DNA of 64,000 nucleotides from Candidatus Contendibacter odensensis (GCA_002747185.1 PDTV01000007.1:1-64000), one strand, 5' to 3'; numbered from the stretch's first letter, positions 19,734 through 30,185 are shown. The notes: a model not told the origin generated them from the sequence alone. Program-made: numbers and translations.

Positions 19734-20684
19734 TTACTGTGAGGTCTGTATCCACATTCGCCGTCGCCGACTCAGATCAGCCACCTTGCCACGCAAGTGC
19801 AGCCATGCTTGCCGCGTCATCTGATGGCGACGCTCATCACAAACCGTCCCACCCAGATCAATAGCAATCTGATCAGCGGTGTGTGTAAATAAATCAAGCG
19901 CCTTCATTTCTTCCAATGCACCAGGTAGCTGCATAAATAGCAATAAACCCGGCGTGGCCAGGCTATCTAGCGTTTGTAAATCGAATATACCCGGATTATG
20001 TAAGTGTGCCATACTGAAAATTGGTGATGAACCCTCAGTTACGCCCTCATTTTCGAGGCGAGCAAACAAGCCATTAGTCGAATCAGAAAAACTAAGCTGC
20101 GCATTCTCGGCAGCCACAAGAATTTCAGGCCCCAGAAACATGCTCCCCTGAGGCGCAACAATGGTTAAAACAACTGTCATTTGAGGTGGTGGCGCAGGTT
20201 TTTCTGATCGTAGCCCGGCCTGTTCAGTAGACGATACGGATTCATCCACAGAATCATTCTTCTCTGGAAGCGCTTCAAGCGGCTCAACGCTTTCGTCAAT
20301 GCTAACGTGTTGATCAGCAATATTATCGTGTGCCTGCTCGGTTGCCAGCGTGTTCCCTGCTTCAGTAACGTGCGAATCATCAGGCAGTTTAAACGACCTT
20401 GAATCATTTTCACGCTCAAAAGGCCGGATTTCCACATCCACCAGCGCATCCTTTGCCAAAGGACTATCCGGCGTAATGATACGACCGCCGAACTCATAAA
20501 CATCTTCAGAAGTGCTCTCAGGTGGTGAAGAACCAGGGTCTCCAAATACAGGCTCATTGCCTAATGAAGGTTGACGCCGACGCTTGCGTAGCCTATCGCG
20601 GTTTCCCCAGAGGAAGATTAGTGCCACGACGACGAAGCCAGCACCCGCTAACACCCATTGCAATTGTGTTTTATCTAGTTCCAT
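19734..20684 (-). CDS. zipA: Cell division protein ZipA
   Basis: ZipA anchors FtsZ to the inner membrane. I use the ATG at 20684 (MELDKTQLQWVLAGAGF), preceded by GAGG, and not the 20-residue upstream extension. The 316-aa product has an N-terminal transmembrane helix (about 9-27) and a basic stop-transfer (RLRKRRRR). An acidic, Pro/Ser-rich linker leads to the C-terminal FtsZ-binding domain (MTVVLTIVAPQGSMFLGPEIL to RGKVADLSRRR). The order smc-zipA-ligA is classic for gammaproteobacteria. Confidence 0.92.
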   Translation of the reverse strand: MELDKTQLQWVLAGAGFVVVALIFLWGNRDRLRKRRRQPSLGNEPVFGDPGSSPPESTSEDVYEFGGRIITPDSPLAKDALVDVEIRPFERENDSRSFKLPDDSHVTEAGNTLATEQAHDNIADQHVSIDESVEPLEALPEKNDSVDESVSSTEQAGLRSEKPAPPPQMTVVLTIVAPQGSMFLGPEILVAAENAQLSFSDSTNGLFARLENEGVTEGSSPIFSMAHLHNPGIFDLQTLDSLATPGLLLFMQLPGALEEMKALDLFTHTADQIAIDLGGTVCDERRHQMTRQAWLHLRGKVADLSRRRRMWIQTSQ

Positions 20685-21198
20685 CAATGTAAAAACCTCG
20701 GGTCGATCATGCGCGTCGTAATCAAACTGCCAGCCAGCCGTCAAAAGCTCCCTTCCAGGGGTCTAGGGATCCAGCAATTGGCTTGATACCAAATCATACA
20801 GAACTGTTTCGGCGGATTCCTGCAAGCCGCTTCACTGCACCGCTCACGCCAAAAAGACCAAGCCTATCTTGATTCACACACAGTAAAATCATCAATCATT
20901 CTATATTGTTAGCTGACAGTGCCATTACAACTCTCTATATATACTGAAAATAGAGCCTTTTCACAACTATTAGACACTTTAGAGATGTATGTCATATTAG
21001 CTCATATCATCCTTCTAATAAAAACGGGAATTGCATACTGACAAAGCTGGATATAAAAAAACCAAAAATTTGCTACTTAAAAAAAGTAAAAGAACATAAA
21101 AATCAGTTAGCTATATTTTTTGTTGTTTTTAACCACACAATAGTTTCTTTAATACAACGATTAAAATCATTATTGATAACCCGGTTATTTTATCTCAC
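20685..21198 (-). other. 514-base gap between smc and zipA, no gene seen
   Basis: The right two thirds (about 20900-21190) is markedly AT-rich with runs of A and T and no sustained frame. The left part has ordinary composition. In most relatives smc and zipA are nearly adjacent, so this is an unusually wide spacer; it presumably carries a zipA promoter. No family repeat was recognised in it. Confidence 0.6.
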
Positions 21199-24100
21199 CT
21201 ATTGTAGCCATCGCACAGCAGCATCCATATCGACTGCAACCAAACGCGACACACCAGGCTCCTGCATGGTCACGCCAATTAAATAATCGGCTATTTCCAT
21301 CGTCGCTTTATTGTGCGTAATAAAGATGAACTGTATGTGTGCAGACAAATCTTTAACCAATGACCCAAAGCGTCCTACATTGGCTTCATCCAATGGTGCA
21401 TCCACTTCATCCAGCAGACAAAATGGCGCGGGATTAAGCTGAAAGATGGCAAATACCAGCGCCATAGCTGTCAGCGCCTTTTCACCACCTGACATCAAGC
21501 CAATTGATCCGATCCGTTTACCCGGTGGTTTGGCCATAATCATAACCTTGGCATCCAGAACATCATCGCCAGTTAGTTCCAGATATGCCTGCCCCCCACC
21601 AAATAAACGCGGAAACAACATTTTCAGGCCCGCATTAACCTGATTAAAGGTATCTCGAAAACGGTTTCGTGTTTCCCGATCAATCTTGCCAATAGTGTCT
21701 TCCAAAGTTGCTAGCGCTGCCAACAAATCAACATTCTGTGCATCCAGATACTGCTTGCGCTCCGAACACTGTGCATATTCTTCAATTGAAGCCAGGTTGA
21801 TTGGCCCAAGTCGCTGAATACGCTGCTCCAATTGCTCCAAACGTGTCACCCAGTCATTTTCAGCGGCGTGCTCTGGCAAAGTTGGCAATAGTGTCTCAGG
21901 CTCGGTTTCCAGCTCACGTAGCTGCTCGCACAAGTGTTGCCGGTGAACCCGCAACTCCCCCAAAGCCAGGCGCTGCTCCTCAATATGATAACGCTGTTTC
22001 TGGGCCTGGCGCTCACAATTGCTGCGCTCTTGCTCCAGCATTTTCAGCTCGGTGTCACAAGCATCCAACGCTTCCCGAGCTTGCTGCAACTCCGTCTCGG
22101 AAAGCAATCGGATTTCAAGCCATTCATCACGCCTTATCTCGATTTCAGCCAACACCTTACCGGCATCACAGGTCTGCTCTGCTGCAAGCTGATCTTTGCG
22201 TTGCTGCAATTGCACCTTTTGTGCGTCCAAACGCTGCAAAGCTTGCCGGGTAGCACTCAAACGCGCCCGCAGCGCCTCGGCAACGGCTTGCTGGCCAGCC
22301 AACGTTTGTCGAGCAGTTTCCGCCCGCACGCGACTTTCCTCAAATACATGACGTTGCTGCTCGCGCTGAGCATTCATATCAGCCTGTTGATCACTGAGTG
22401 TTGCCAATATTGATAAAGCCTCCTCAAGCCGTTCCCGTGACACCTGTAACTGCTCCCGATCCTGCTCAACCTGAAAGCCCAGTTCTTTATATTCTGTAGC
22501 AACCGCAGCACAACGGCTACGATCAGCTTCCCGGCGCGCTTGTGCGGCTTGCAGTTGCCCCATGGCTTGTACCTGCGCTTGATACCCCTGATGAACGTGT
22601 TGCTGTAACTGGTGACACGCTTGCTCGTGCTCATGCAAACGTTTGTCCAGTGATCGAATTTCCGTTAAGGCTTGCTCAAGTGCAACTGCCGTCCCGGCCA
22701 ATGCAGATTCCAGCTCATGGATTTCACGCTCACGCGCCAAAACACCTTCGACCTCACTACCGCGCGACCACCGCAACCAGCTGCGTCCACACAATACCCC
22801 TTCCGGGGTCACCAAAACTTCACCATTCTTCAGTCCGGCACGCCGCATCAACGCCTCATCAAATGTAGTGACAGCGCTGACTTTGGCAAACGCACCAGGC
22901 AATGACCAGGGCATCTCCATGTTAGTGGCCAACGGCCCTACTCCCATACTGCGCTCTACTGCCGACATTTCGAGCAACGTTAACTGGCCTTCGGTCAATG
23001 TCTCAATAGCATGAGCGGATTTATCCAGGTCGGATACACATACCGCATCCAGAAAATCTGCTAATACTGCTTCCACTGCCGCTTCCCACCCTGGAGCCAC
23101 AGCAAGCTTTTCTACCAGGCGTGGGCATTGCGCAAACCCATGTTGAGCCAACCAGTCTTTAACACTGCCTTGGTGACATCCCATGGCGGCCTCATGCAGG
23201 GTTCGCAACGCCATTAATTGCCCCTGAGCAATTTGCTGCTGCTCACGTAGCGATTGCACCTTCAAATTGGCTTGATTGTGCAATTCGCGGATTACTGATC
23301 GTTCAGAGTCAAGCGCTGTTAGCTGTGCCTGATCACCTTCCAGCTTTTCAGTAACAAGCTCTACAGCCTTACGACATTCTGCCAATAGCGCTTTTTGCCT
23401 ACTGTCATCGAATTGAGTGCGTTCAAAATCCAGTTGCTCCAAGCGTCGCTCATTTTGTAGCGCCTGCCGATCCAAATGCTCAATTCGGGCCTGCTCCATA
23501 TCAGCCTGTCGTTGTGCCTCGTGTTTACGATGTCCAAACGCTTCCCAAACCACTTGTCCATCACGTAAAGCTGCTTCATGATCGGTTAACATCGCTTCAG
23601 CCGACGTCTTGGCGGCTAGCGCCTGTGCCAATTCAACCTCGGTAGCTGCCAGCGCCGTAGCTAATTCATCACATTGCATTTGATCCTGGATACGCTGTTC
23701 ATCAAGCTGATCCTGCATCACTGCAATCTGATGCCAATCATCCTCGCGCCGCTGCTGCAACTCCCGCTGGTGCTCAATATGCTGCTCTAGCCGGCTGATC
23801 TCTGCGCCGGATTGGTAATAACGACCCTGGATTTCATTGTAACGGTCATTCAGCGCCATCTGCTCAGTGCGTCTACGCTCCAGGCCTGTTTCAACCTTAC
23901 GCTGTTCAGACACTAATGCTTCCAGTGCCGTTTCCTGTTGATTTAGACTCTGTTCCCGATTCAGCACATCGGCCTGAAGACCACGCCAACGTAGCGTCAG
24001 TAGCTCTGCACGTAGCCGACGCTCTTGAGCACGGTAATCACGGTATTGTTCAGCCGCTTTAACCTGTCGCTGTAAACGTTGGATTTGCCGACCCAGTTCT

Positions 24101-24696
24101 TCACGAAGATCATCGAGCCGGTCAAGATTTTCACGGGTATGGCGAATACGGGTTTCCGCCTCACGACGACGTTCCTTGTACCTGGAAATACCAGCAGCCT
24201 CTTCGAGAAACGCCCGCAATTCCTCAGGACGTGCTTCCACTACCCGCGAAATCGTACCTTGCTCAATGATAGCGTAGCTACGCGCCCCTAAACCTGTGCC
24301 TAAAAACAGGTCAGCGATATCACGGCGACGACAGCGAGTGCCATTGAGAAAATACGTGGATTGTCCATCACGACCTATGAGCCGTCGAACAGCAATCTCG
24401 GAATAGCTGGCCCACGTACCACTTAAACGCCCTTGATTGTTATCAAATACCAGTTCAATGGATGCTTGCCCAACCGGTTTGCGGCCGGCTGCACCATTGA
24501 AAATAACATCGGCCATGGTTTCGCCACGCAAGCTGCGCGCCGAACTTTCACCCATCACCCAGCGTACCGCATCAATAATGTTAGATTTTCCACAACCATT
24601 GGGACCGACCACAGCCACTCGATTAGCGGGAAAATGCAGCACAGTAGAATCAACAAATGACTTAAACCCGACTAGCTTTATTTTGTTTAACCGCAT
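21199..24696 (-). CDS. smc: Chromosome segregation ATPase SMC
   Basis: The SMC subunit of bacterial condensin. The start is taken at the ATG 24696 (MRLNKIKLVGFKSFVD), as usual in the family; an upstream TTG is possible. The 1165-aa protein has Walker A GPNGCGKS (K37) and a long coiled coil to about 500. The hinge (about 505-650, with GYxVEAVL-like WEAAVEAVLADFL) and the returning coiled coil follow. The C-terminal head has the LMSGGEKALTA signature and Walker B FCLLDEVDAPLDEANV. It works with ScpA and ScpB encoded at 11434-12813. Confidence 0.97.
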   Translation of the reverse strand: MRLNKIKLVGFKSFVDSTVLHFPANRVAVVGPNGCGKSNIIDAVRWVMGESSARSLRGETMADVIFNGAAGRKPVGQASIELVFDNNQGRLSGTWASYSEIAVRRLIGRDGQSTYFLNGTRCRRRDIADLFLGTGLGARSYAIIEQGTISRVVEARPEELRAFLEEAAGISRYKERRREAETRIRHTRENLDRLDDLREELGRQIQRLQRQVKAAEQYRDYRAQERRLRAELLTLRWRGLQADVLNREQSLNQQETALEALVSEQRKVETGLERRRTEQMALNDRYNEIQGRYYQSGAEISRLEQHIEHQRELQQRREDDWHQIAVMQDQLDEQRIQDQMQCDELATALAATEVELAQALAAKTSAEAMLTDHEAALRDGQVVWEAFGHRKHEAQRQADMEQARIEHLDRQALQNERRLEQLDFERTQFDDSRQKALLAECRKAVELVTEKLEGDQAQLTALDSERSVIRELHNQANLKVQSLREQQQIAQGQLMALRTLHEAAMGCHQGSVKDWLAQHGFAQCPRLVEKLAVAPGWEAAVEAVLADFLDAVCVSDLDKSAHAIETLTEGQLTLLEMSAVERSMGVGPLATNMEMPWSLPGAFAKVSAVTTFDEALMRRAGLKNGEVLVTPEGVLCGRSWLRWSRGSEVEGVLAREREIHELESALAGTAVALEQALTEIRSLDKRLHEHEQACHQLQQHVHQGYQAQVQAMGQLQAAQARREADRSRCAAVATEYKELGFQVEQDREQLQVSRERLEEALSILATLSDQQADMNAQREQQRHVFEESRVRAETARQTLAGQQAVAEALRARLSATRQALQRLDAQKVQLQQRKDQLAAEQTCDAGKVLAEIEIRRDEWLEIRLLSETELQQAREALDACDTELKMLEQERSNCERQAQKQRYHIEEQRLALGELRVHRQHLCEQLRELETEPETLLPTLPEHAAENDWVTRLEQLEQRIQRLGPINLASIEEYAQCSERKQYLDAQNVDLLAALATLEDTIGKIDRETRNRFRDTFNQVNAGLKMLFPRLFGGGQAYLELTGDDVLDAKVMIMAKPPGKRIGSIGLMSGGEKALTAMALVFAIFQLNPAPFCLLDEVDAPLDEANVGRFGSLVKDLSAHIQFIFITHNKATMEIADYLIGVTMQEPGVSRLVAVDMDAAVRWLQ

Positions 24697-24862
24697 GGGC
24701 AAGTCAAATTCAGAATAATGGAACTGGAAACCAGCGGGGATTTATATGTTGAGGATCAACGTTGTATAGCGATGGGAACCACGCCGCCTAAATCCATTGA
24801 ATACTGCTCTCAACATCACTAACATGCCGCACCCACGTAAATGAGCATTCTTGATGAACCAT

Positions 24863-25372
24863 TCAGTTGCGTCGTACCAATGGCTGTAACACGCTTTCAA
24901 TCGCCTCCAGGTCAGGAATAATGACTGGATGTTCGTTATAACGCGCCCAGCCAAGAACGCCAAGATGATCTGAGTCCTCTTCAGGTGCAGCCGGGTCAAG
25001 ACAAATATCCTCACGCTGCATACTAAATGGCCGCGGTGCGGCAGTACCCAAAATACCAAAATGCGGTAATTTAGGATCCACACCCAGCGCATTGACTATC
25101 ACAATACGCGAGTTGGTATCGTCATCGGGAGGTACGCCAAAAACCAAACGTCCCAAACTTACCAGTGGCGTGGTCAAATTTTGCCATAGCATGGCACCAA
25201 CTACCCATGGTGGTGCAGCTTCAATACGCAAAGGTGTGGCAAAAGGCAGCACCTCAATCACCAGACTACTCGGTAAAATTACCTGACCACCATGTAAAGT
25301 AATTAACAGGCAACGCAACGAAACAGTGTCCATAATAAAATCCGTTAACAGTGGTGGAGCCACCCGACGCAT
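24863..25372 (-). CDS. chpC: CheW-like chemosensory adaptor, ChpC-type
   Basis: A single CheW-like domain protein of 169 aa encoded directly downstream of the ChpA-like kinase (31 bases), the position of chpC in the Pseudomonas Pil-Chp cluster. The start at 25372 has AGAGG six bases upstream; an internal ATG at 25333 has none. Visible features are LRCLLITLHGGQVILPSSLVIEV-type opening strands, VGAMLWQNLTTPLVSLGRL and VLGWARYNEHPVIIPDLEA. It should couple receptor and kinase. The symbol rests on position. Confidence 0.75.
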   Translation of the reverse strand: MRRVAPPLLTDFIMDTVSLRCLLITLHGGQVILPSSLVIEVLPFATPLRIEAAPPWVVGAMLWQNLTTPLVSLGRLVFGVPPDDDTNSRIVIVNALGVDPKLPHFGILGTAAPRPFSMQREDICLDPAAPEEDSDHLGVLGWARYNEHPVIIPDLEAIESVLQPLVRRN

Positions 25373-25403
25373 CGCACGCCTCTAGCGTGCTGCGATTCAG
25401 GCA

Positions 25404-28400
25404 TCAGCCAAGCCTTTCAAACACTTCTTCGCCCAAAATATTACGGATGGATGCCATCAGTTGTTCTTCCTGATAGGGCTTGGTCAGGTAGTCATTGACA
25501 CCCAACCGCATCGCCCGATCACGGTGTTTATCACCACCACGCGATGTCACCATGATAATCGGCATATGCTGCAAATGCGTCTGGTTACGAACATGCGCGA
25601 GTACTTCAAAACCATCCATACGTGGCATTTCAATATCAAGAATGGCAAGATCCGGCACACGAGTCTGCAATTGTGCCACAGCATCCATCCCATCCTTGGC
25701 TGTAATCGCTTCAATCTGATGCCGCTCCAGAATCCTGGCGGTCACCTTACGCATTGTGATCGAGTCATCAATTACCATAACGCTGAGTTTCTCTTCACGA
25801 ATTTCCTGACGAGCTACCCGTAACGCGCGACTCTCGAACTGTTTCAAAGTCTGAGAACCAATATGGCGCACCAGCGCCGCCAGTTCCAACACGACCACCA
25901 CACGTCCATCACCTAGAACCGTCGCACCGGAGATACCGTGTACGCTATTAAACTGTGGGCTAACAGGCTTCACGATCACTTCCTGATTACCCAGTACAGA
26001 TTCAACCTGCAAAGCAGCACTCGCTTCCGCACTGCGGAACAGCAAAATAGGTGGACGACGATCAGCAACCTCCTCATAAGGAACAATACGCTCACTACCG
26101 ACCAAAATACCAAGATTATGAACGGGGTACTGATTCTCATTGTGCTTATAGTAAACTTGCTCACCTGTCAGGTAGCGTTTGAAATCCTCCTGGTCGATAC
26201 GAGTCACCATCTCGATGCTAATCAGAGGAATAGCAAGCGTAGACTCTCCAGCTTCAACCAGCAGCGCTTGCGTTACTGACAATGAAAATGGCAGACGAAT
26301 AATAAATCGGGTGCCTTGGTTAGCTTCAGTCTCTACCAGTAATGCGCCACGCATTGCACGAATCGCTGCATTGACAACGTCCATGCCTACGCCACGTCCG
26401 GAAATCTGGGTGACAGCACCGGCGGTAGAAAACCCTGGACGCAATAACAAGGCGATAAGCTCATCTGGAGTGGCCGGCTGTCCGGGTAGCAATATACCCT
26501 TTTCTTCACCCTTGGCACGAATAGCCTCAAAATTGAGACCCGCACCATCGTCGCCCATCTCCAGCACCAATTCGGCACCTTCCCGTCGTAGACTCAAGGT
26601 GATGGTACCAACATCACTCTTATTGATTTCCCGCCGCCGAGCAGGGGTTTCAATACCATGCGACAAGGAATTACGCAGCATGTGCTCCAACGGAGCCACC
26701 ATACTCTCAAGTACGGTACGGTCAACCTCGGACTCATCGCCGCTGACCAGCAGCTTGGCGCGTTTCCCCAGCTCCTGTGCGGCTTGTCGCACGACACGCC
26801 GCAATCGCGGAATCACCGTACCGAAACGTACCATACCGGTACGCATCAGCCCTTGCTGAATCTCCTTGTTAACCTTTGCCTGTTGGTCGAGAAGATTGGT
26901 AATCTCGCGGGAGTGCTCGCCGAGCGTGCTACCTAAATTACCCAGGTCATCGGCAATTTCCATCAACGAACGACTAACCTGCTGCAACTCGGTAAAACGA
27001 TCCAGCTCAAGAGGATCAAAATCAACTTGATGGCCTTTAGCATCAATATCCTGACGCGATTGCATACGCGTCTCAGCCTGGTTTGCCAAGTTAGAAACCT
27101 GACGGCGCAATCGTAAGACCGTTTGCTCCAACTCGTTCATATTGAAGCTCATCGCACTAACACCCTGGTCAATACGAGCACGGAAAATACTGCTTTCACC
27201 CATCTGGTTAACCAGGTTATTCAACAACGAGACACTCACCCGGATAGTGTCAGCCGCCGCATCCGCTGGCTTCTTTCCAGGTGCAGTGACAGCCTCTGCC
27301 GATGAGGGTCGTGCAGCAACCGATGTCGCCGCAGCGGATGTAACCGTCCGGGTTGTGGGCGCCGGGCCTGTGGGTTTGGCACCTAGAACCTGATGCAGCT
27401 CTTCGATTAGCGACTGCTGGACAACAGGTTGTCCTCCATCAAGCACATCCACCAGCATTCGGTTCAAGTGATCCATAGCCAACTGGATCTTTTCTAAAAC
27501 TTGTGGGGTTGCTTCTAGTTGCTGTTTATCCAAGGCATCCAGTATAGACTCGGCTGCGTGCGCCAAATCACCAATGGCCATGAATCCTGCTAACCGTGCC
27601 CCTCCTTTGAGCGTGTGCATCTCTCGACGCAGGTTATTCAGCAAACCCGTGTTGCCTGGATTGTCACCCAAACCCCGCAAAATAGTATCGCTGGCATCAA
27701 GAATTTCACTGGCCTCAGATACAAACGCCTGCACCAGCTCTTGATCCAGCTCTGTCATCGCAGAGGGTGATGCAACCGGCTCCGGTACATCTGCGGACTG
27801 TTGGGTGATTGCAGCCCGACGAGCCGCCGATGGTAGCTGCTCTGACAATTCACCACTATTGATCGAATCAGCCAAATGCAACAAATCTTGCATCAGATCA
27901 ATGGCCGGTGCTGGATAAACGCCACCACTGGCTCCCGATAGCATCCGATTGAGTTGATCTAATGCATTTTGTAAGGTTTCCAGTACAACGGGCGCAGCGG
28001 GAATATTATGCTTGCTCAGAGCATCCAGCACCGACTCAGCCGCGTGTGCCAAATCACCGATAGACATAAATCCAGCCAGACGCGCCCCACCTTTAAGGGT
28101 GTGCATTCCACGGCGTAAATCATTTAATAACGTAGAGTTATCAACATTATCTCCAAGCTTCTGGAGAATTCTGTCACTATTGTCAAGAATCTCGCCTGCT
28201 TCGTACTGAAAGACCTCAGCCATCTCCGGATCAATATCCGGAAGTGCCATTGGCGCTGGCTCCGGCATCGGCACTTGAGGTGCAGTAGTGACTGCATCTG
28301 CCGAAGGTGTAACTTGAGCAATCAACGTAGGTCTTCTAACTGTTGTTATTGGCTCAAGCGGTAATTCTGGTAATGGTTCTTTTACAGGAGCCGCCGATTC

Positions 28401-29921
28401 AGGAACTGCCGATTCAGGAACTGCCGATTCAGGAACTGCCGATTCAGGAACTGCCGATTCAGGAACTGCCGATTCAGGAACTACCGATTCAGGAACTGCC
28501 GATTCAGGAACTACCGATTCAGGAACTGCCGATTCAGGAGCCGCCGATTCAGGAGCCGCCGATTCAGGAGCCGCCGATTCAGGAGCCGCCGATTCAGACG
28601 AAGATATGCCCTTGATGGCCATATCAGCACGATCAACCAAACGAACCATTGAGTCCTTAAAATTGCCAGGCACAGGCTCACCGCTCACCAGCGGTTCCAA
28701 CACAACCGCTGCTTCCTCCACCAAGTCAGAAATAGCAACTGAGGCAGGTAATTCTCCACTGAGAACATGTTTCAGGAGTTCCTCAAATGTGCAGGCAAAA
28801 TCACCAACCACCGTCATACCAACGACACGGCCGCTTCCTTTAAGAGTATGAAAAGCTCGGCGAATCGTACCGGGGATCTTGTGATCATCCAGATTTTCCT
28901 GCCAAAGAATACGCTGTGCGCGGATTGTCTCCAGTTCACCGCGAGCCTCCTCCAAAAAAACGTCCAGGAATTCTGAATCGGCGCCTGGAGCGAGCTCTTC
29001 AACCGTAATAAGCGATGGCGTGGCAGGCTCCGTTTTCGATGCCGGTTCTGGCGTTTGTTGCGGCCTAGCCTCAAGTAACGCTCGTGCTTGCGCTGACAAT
29101 CCGGGCAGTGCATCCAGTTCACCGCCTTTCAGCGGCACCACCCCAACCAGTGGCGCCAACGCTGTTGCCGCCGCTACAACAGCATCAACCATGGCCGTGC
29201 TAGCGGGCAATCCTTCGTTTAACACATGATTCAGCAGATCTTCAAAGTCCCAGGCAAAATCACCAATAACCTGTGCGCCTACCGTTCGACCACTACCTTT
29301 CAATGTATGAAAGGATCGGCGTAGTGTGGCCAATACCTCAGAATCTTCCAGATTTTCACGCCAAAGCGCTGCATTTTCCTGGATAACAGCGATTTCGCCT
29401 TGCGCTTCTTCCAGAAAAATCTTCACAAATTCCGGATCGGCCTCGGCCAATCCAATAATTGTTAACAGATCCCCTGCTTCTGGTAGCATATCCGGCTCAG
29501 CAGTAGTTAATGAGCTATTATCTGCTGCCGGTAACTCAGAAGCTGATGATTCATCTGTATTTTTCAGTAAATCTTCCAACTGGCTCATCCGCTCCTTAGT
29601 ATCACTTAGCGCATTCTCAGGGTGAGGATTACTGGAGGCTGGTGATTCCAGATAATGCTCAAGACTGGCTAGAATATCGGCACATTGACCCGCCGCTAAT
29701 GACCCGCAATGCACCACCTCTCTTTCCGCGAGAACACCTGCAGCATGCTCCAGACCCTTGAGCACCTGTACGACACCAGTATCAGTGTGTTCTTCAGGCA
29801 AATTTTGGGTAAATGCATGTAGATCATTCCGAAAAGAAAGCCAGGCGCTCGCCTGGTCGGCTCGTTCCTTTAGGCTTAAAATCGCCGTTTTTTGCAATGA
29901 ATCTAATTTATTTTTTGCCAT
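25404..29921 (-). CDS. chpA: ChpA/PilL-like hybrid CheA histidine kinase
   Basis: The central kinase of a twitching-motility (Pil-Chp) chemosensory system, 1505 aa. Four Hpt phosphotransfer domains are visible with histidines H205 and H358 (both FHTLKGSGR) and H607 and H769 (both MHTLKGGAR). The pairwise similarity suggests two duplications. Then come a dimerisation region, HATPase (HMLRNSLSHGIE, EMGDDGAG, ISGRGVGMDVV), a CheW-like domain and a C-terminal receiver with D1429 (AILDIEMPRMDGF) and a TSR/KP switch. A 15-bp tandem repeat encodes a PESA(A/V) linker between Hpt2 and Hpt3. Pseudomonas ChpA has more Hpt-type domains, so this is a shorter form. No pilG or pilH is encoded in the window. 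Confidence 0.93.
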   Translation of the reverse strand: MAKNKLDSLQKTAILSLKERADQASAWLSFRNDLHAFTQNLPEEHTDTGVVQVLKGLEHAAGVLAEREVVHCGSLAAGQCADILASLEHYLESPASSNPHPENALSDTKERMSQLEDLLKNTDESSASELPAADNSSLTTAEPDMLPEAGDLLTIIGLAEADPEFVKIFLEEAQGEIAVIQENAALWRENLEDSEVLATLRRSFHTLKGSGRTVGAQVIGDFAWDFEDLLNHVLNEGLPASTAMVDAVVAAATALAPLVGVVPLKGGELDALPGLSAQARALLEARPQQTPEPASKTEPATPSLITVEELAPGADSEFLDVFLEEARGELETIRAQRILWQENLDDHKIPGTIRRAFHTLKGSGRVVGMTVVGDFACTFEELLKHVLSGELPASVAISDLVEEAAVVLEPLVSGEPVPGNFKDSMVRLVDRADMAIKGISSSESAAPESAAPESAAPESAAPESAVPESVVPESAVPESVVPESAVPESAVPESAVPESAVPESAVPESAAPVKEPLPELPLEPITTVRRPTLIAQVTPSADAVTTAPQVPMPEPAPMALPDIDPEMAEVFQYEAGEILDNSDRILQKLGDNVDNSTLLNDLRRGMHTLKGGARLAGFMSIGDLAHAAESVLDALSKHNIPAAPVVLETLQNALDQLNRMLSGASGGVYPAPAIDLMQDLLHLADSINSGELSEQLPSAARRAAITQQSADVPEPVASPSAMTELDQELVQAFVSEASEILDASDTILRGLGDNPGNTGLLNNLRREMHTLKGGARLAGFMAIGDLAHAAESILDALDKQQLEATPQVLEKIQLAMDHLNRMLVDVLDGGQPVVQQSLIEELHQVLGAKPTGPAPTTRTVTSAAATSVAARPSSAEAVTAPGKKPADAAADTIRVSVSLLNNLVNQMGESSIFRARIDQGVSAMSFNMNELEQTVLRLRRQVSNLANQAETRMQSRQDIDAKGHQVDFDPLELDRFTELQQVSRSLMEIADDLGNLGSTLGEHSREITNLLDQQAKVNKEIQQGLMRTGMVRFGTVIPRLRRVVRQAAQELGKRAKLLVSGDESEVDRTVLESMVAPLEHMLRNSLSHGIETPARRREINKSDVGTITLSLRREGAELVLEMGDDGAGLNFEAIRAKGEEKGILLPGQPATPDELIALLLRPGFSTAGAVTQISGRGVGMDVVNAAIRAMRGALLVETEANQGTRFIIRLPFSLSVTQALLVEAGESTLAIPLISIEMVTRIDQEDFKRYLTGEQVYYKHNENQYPVHNLGILVGSERIVPYEEVADRRPPILLFRSAEASAALQVESVLGNQEVIVKPVSPQFNSVHGISGATVLGDGRVVVVLELAALVRHIGSQTLKQFESRALRVARQEIREEKLSVMVIDDSITMRKVTARILERHQIEAITAKDGMDAVAQLQTRVPDLAILDIEMPRMDGFEVLAHVRNQTHLQHMPIIMVTSRGGDKHRDRAMRLGVNDYLTKPYQEEQLMASIRNILGEEVFERLG
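28386..28596 (-). repeat. 15-bp tandem repeat (VNTR) in chpA
   Basis: About 14 copies of a 15-base unit (plus strand GATTCAGGAACTGCC or GATTCAGGAGCCGCC, with a few ACTACC variants) encode PESAV, PESAA or PESVV pentapeptides between the second and third Hpt domains. The unit length keeps the frame, so copy-number change alters only linker length. Confidence 0.95.
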
Positions 29922-30066
29922 GTCTCATGGGCATTGTGACTGGTGGCTCTAGTGAAGACGCTGATGAATCAGGATGCCCACAATATAAGTCCGAATCGAG
30001 CCGAATCCCACCTAAAGCAACGAGTGAATCATCTTTAAGCACGTTGAGAGAATTATCGACGGACAT
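29908..30066 (-). CDS. Possible 52-aa ORF preceding chpA
   Basis: An ATG at 30066 opens 52 codons (MSVDNSLNVLKDDSLVALGG...) and ends 14 bases inside chpA, which would couple translation. A strong GGAGGT lies further upstream but is better spaced for a different ATG that gives only eight codons. I recognise no family. The 264-base gap is where pilK would sit in Pseudomonas, but the frame shows no methyltransferase motif. It may be chance. Confidence 0.25.
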   Translation of the reverse strand: MSVDNSLNVLKDDSLVALGGIRLDSDLYCGHPDSSASSLEPPVTMPMRHGKK

Positions 30067-30142
30067 GCTGCACAACCATCACGTTACCTCCATATGTGGA
30101 GAAACCCGTCTAGCCGATTGCTATTTTTAACACGGGTTCTAG

Positions 30143-30175
30143 CCAGGGTGGATGGCAATCATGTGTCCACCCTGG
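30143..30175 (-). promoter_or_regulatory. Strong hairpin between pilJ and chpA
   Basis: CCAGGGTGGA (30143-30152) and TCCACCCTGG (30166-30175) form a perfect 10-bp stem with a 13-base loop, 11 bases after the pilJ stop on the minus strand. No T-run follows on either strand, so it is more likely an RNA processing or attenuation hairpin than a complete terminator. Confidence 0.6.
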
Positions 30176-30185
30176 TGATAACTGT

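Noticed and set aside
28386..28596. Regular short repeats that could look like a CRISPR array
   Set aside because: Units are contiguous 15-bp direct repeats with no spacers and lie in frame inside chpA.
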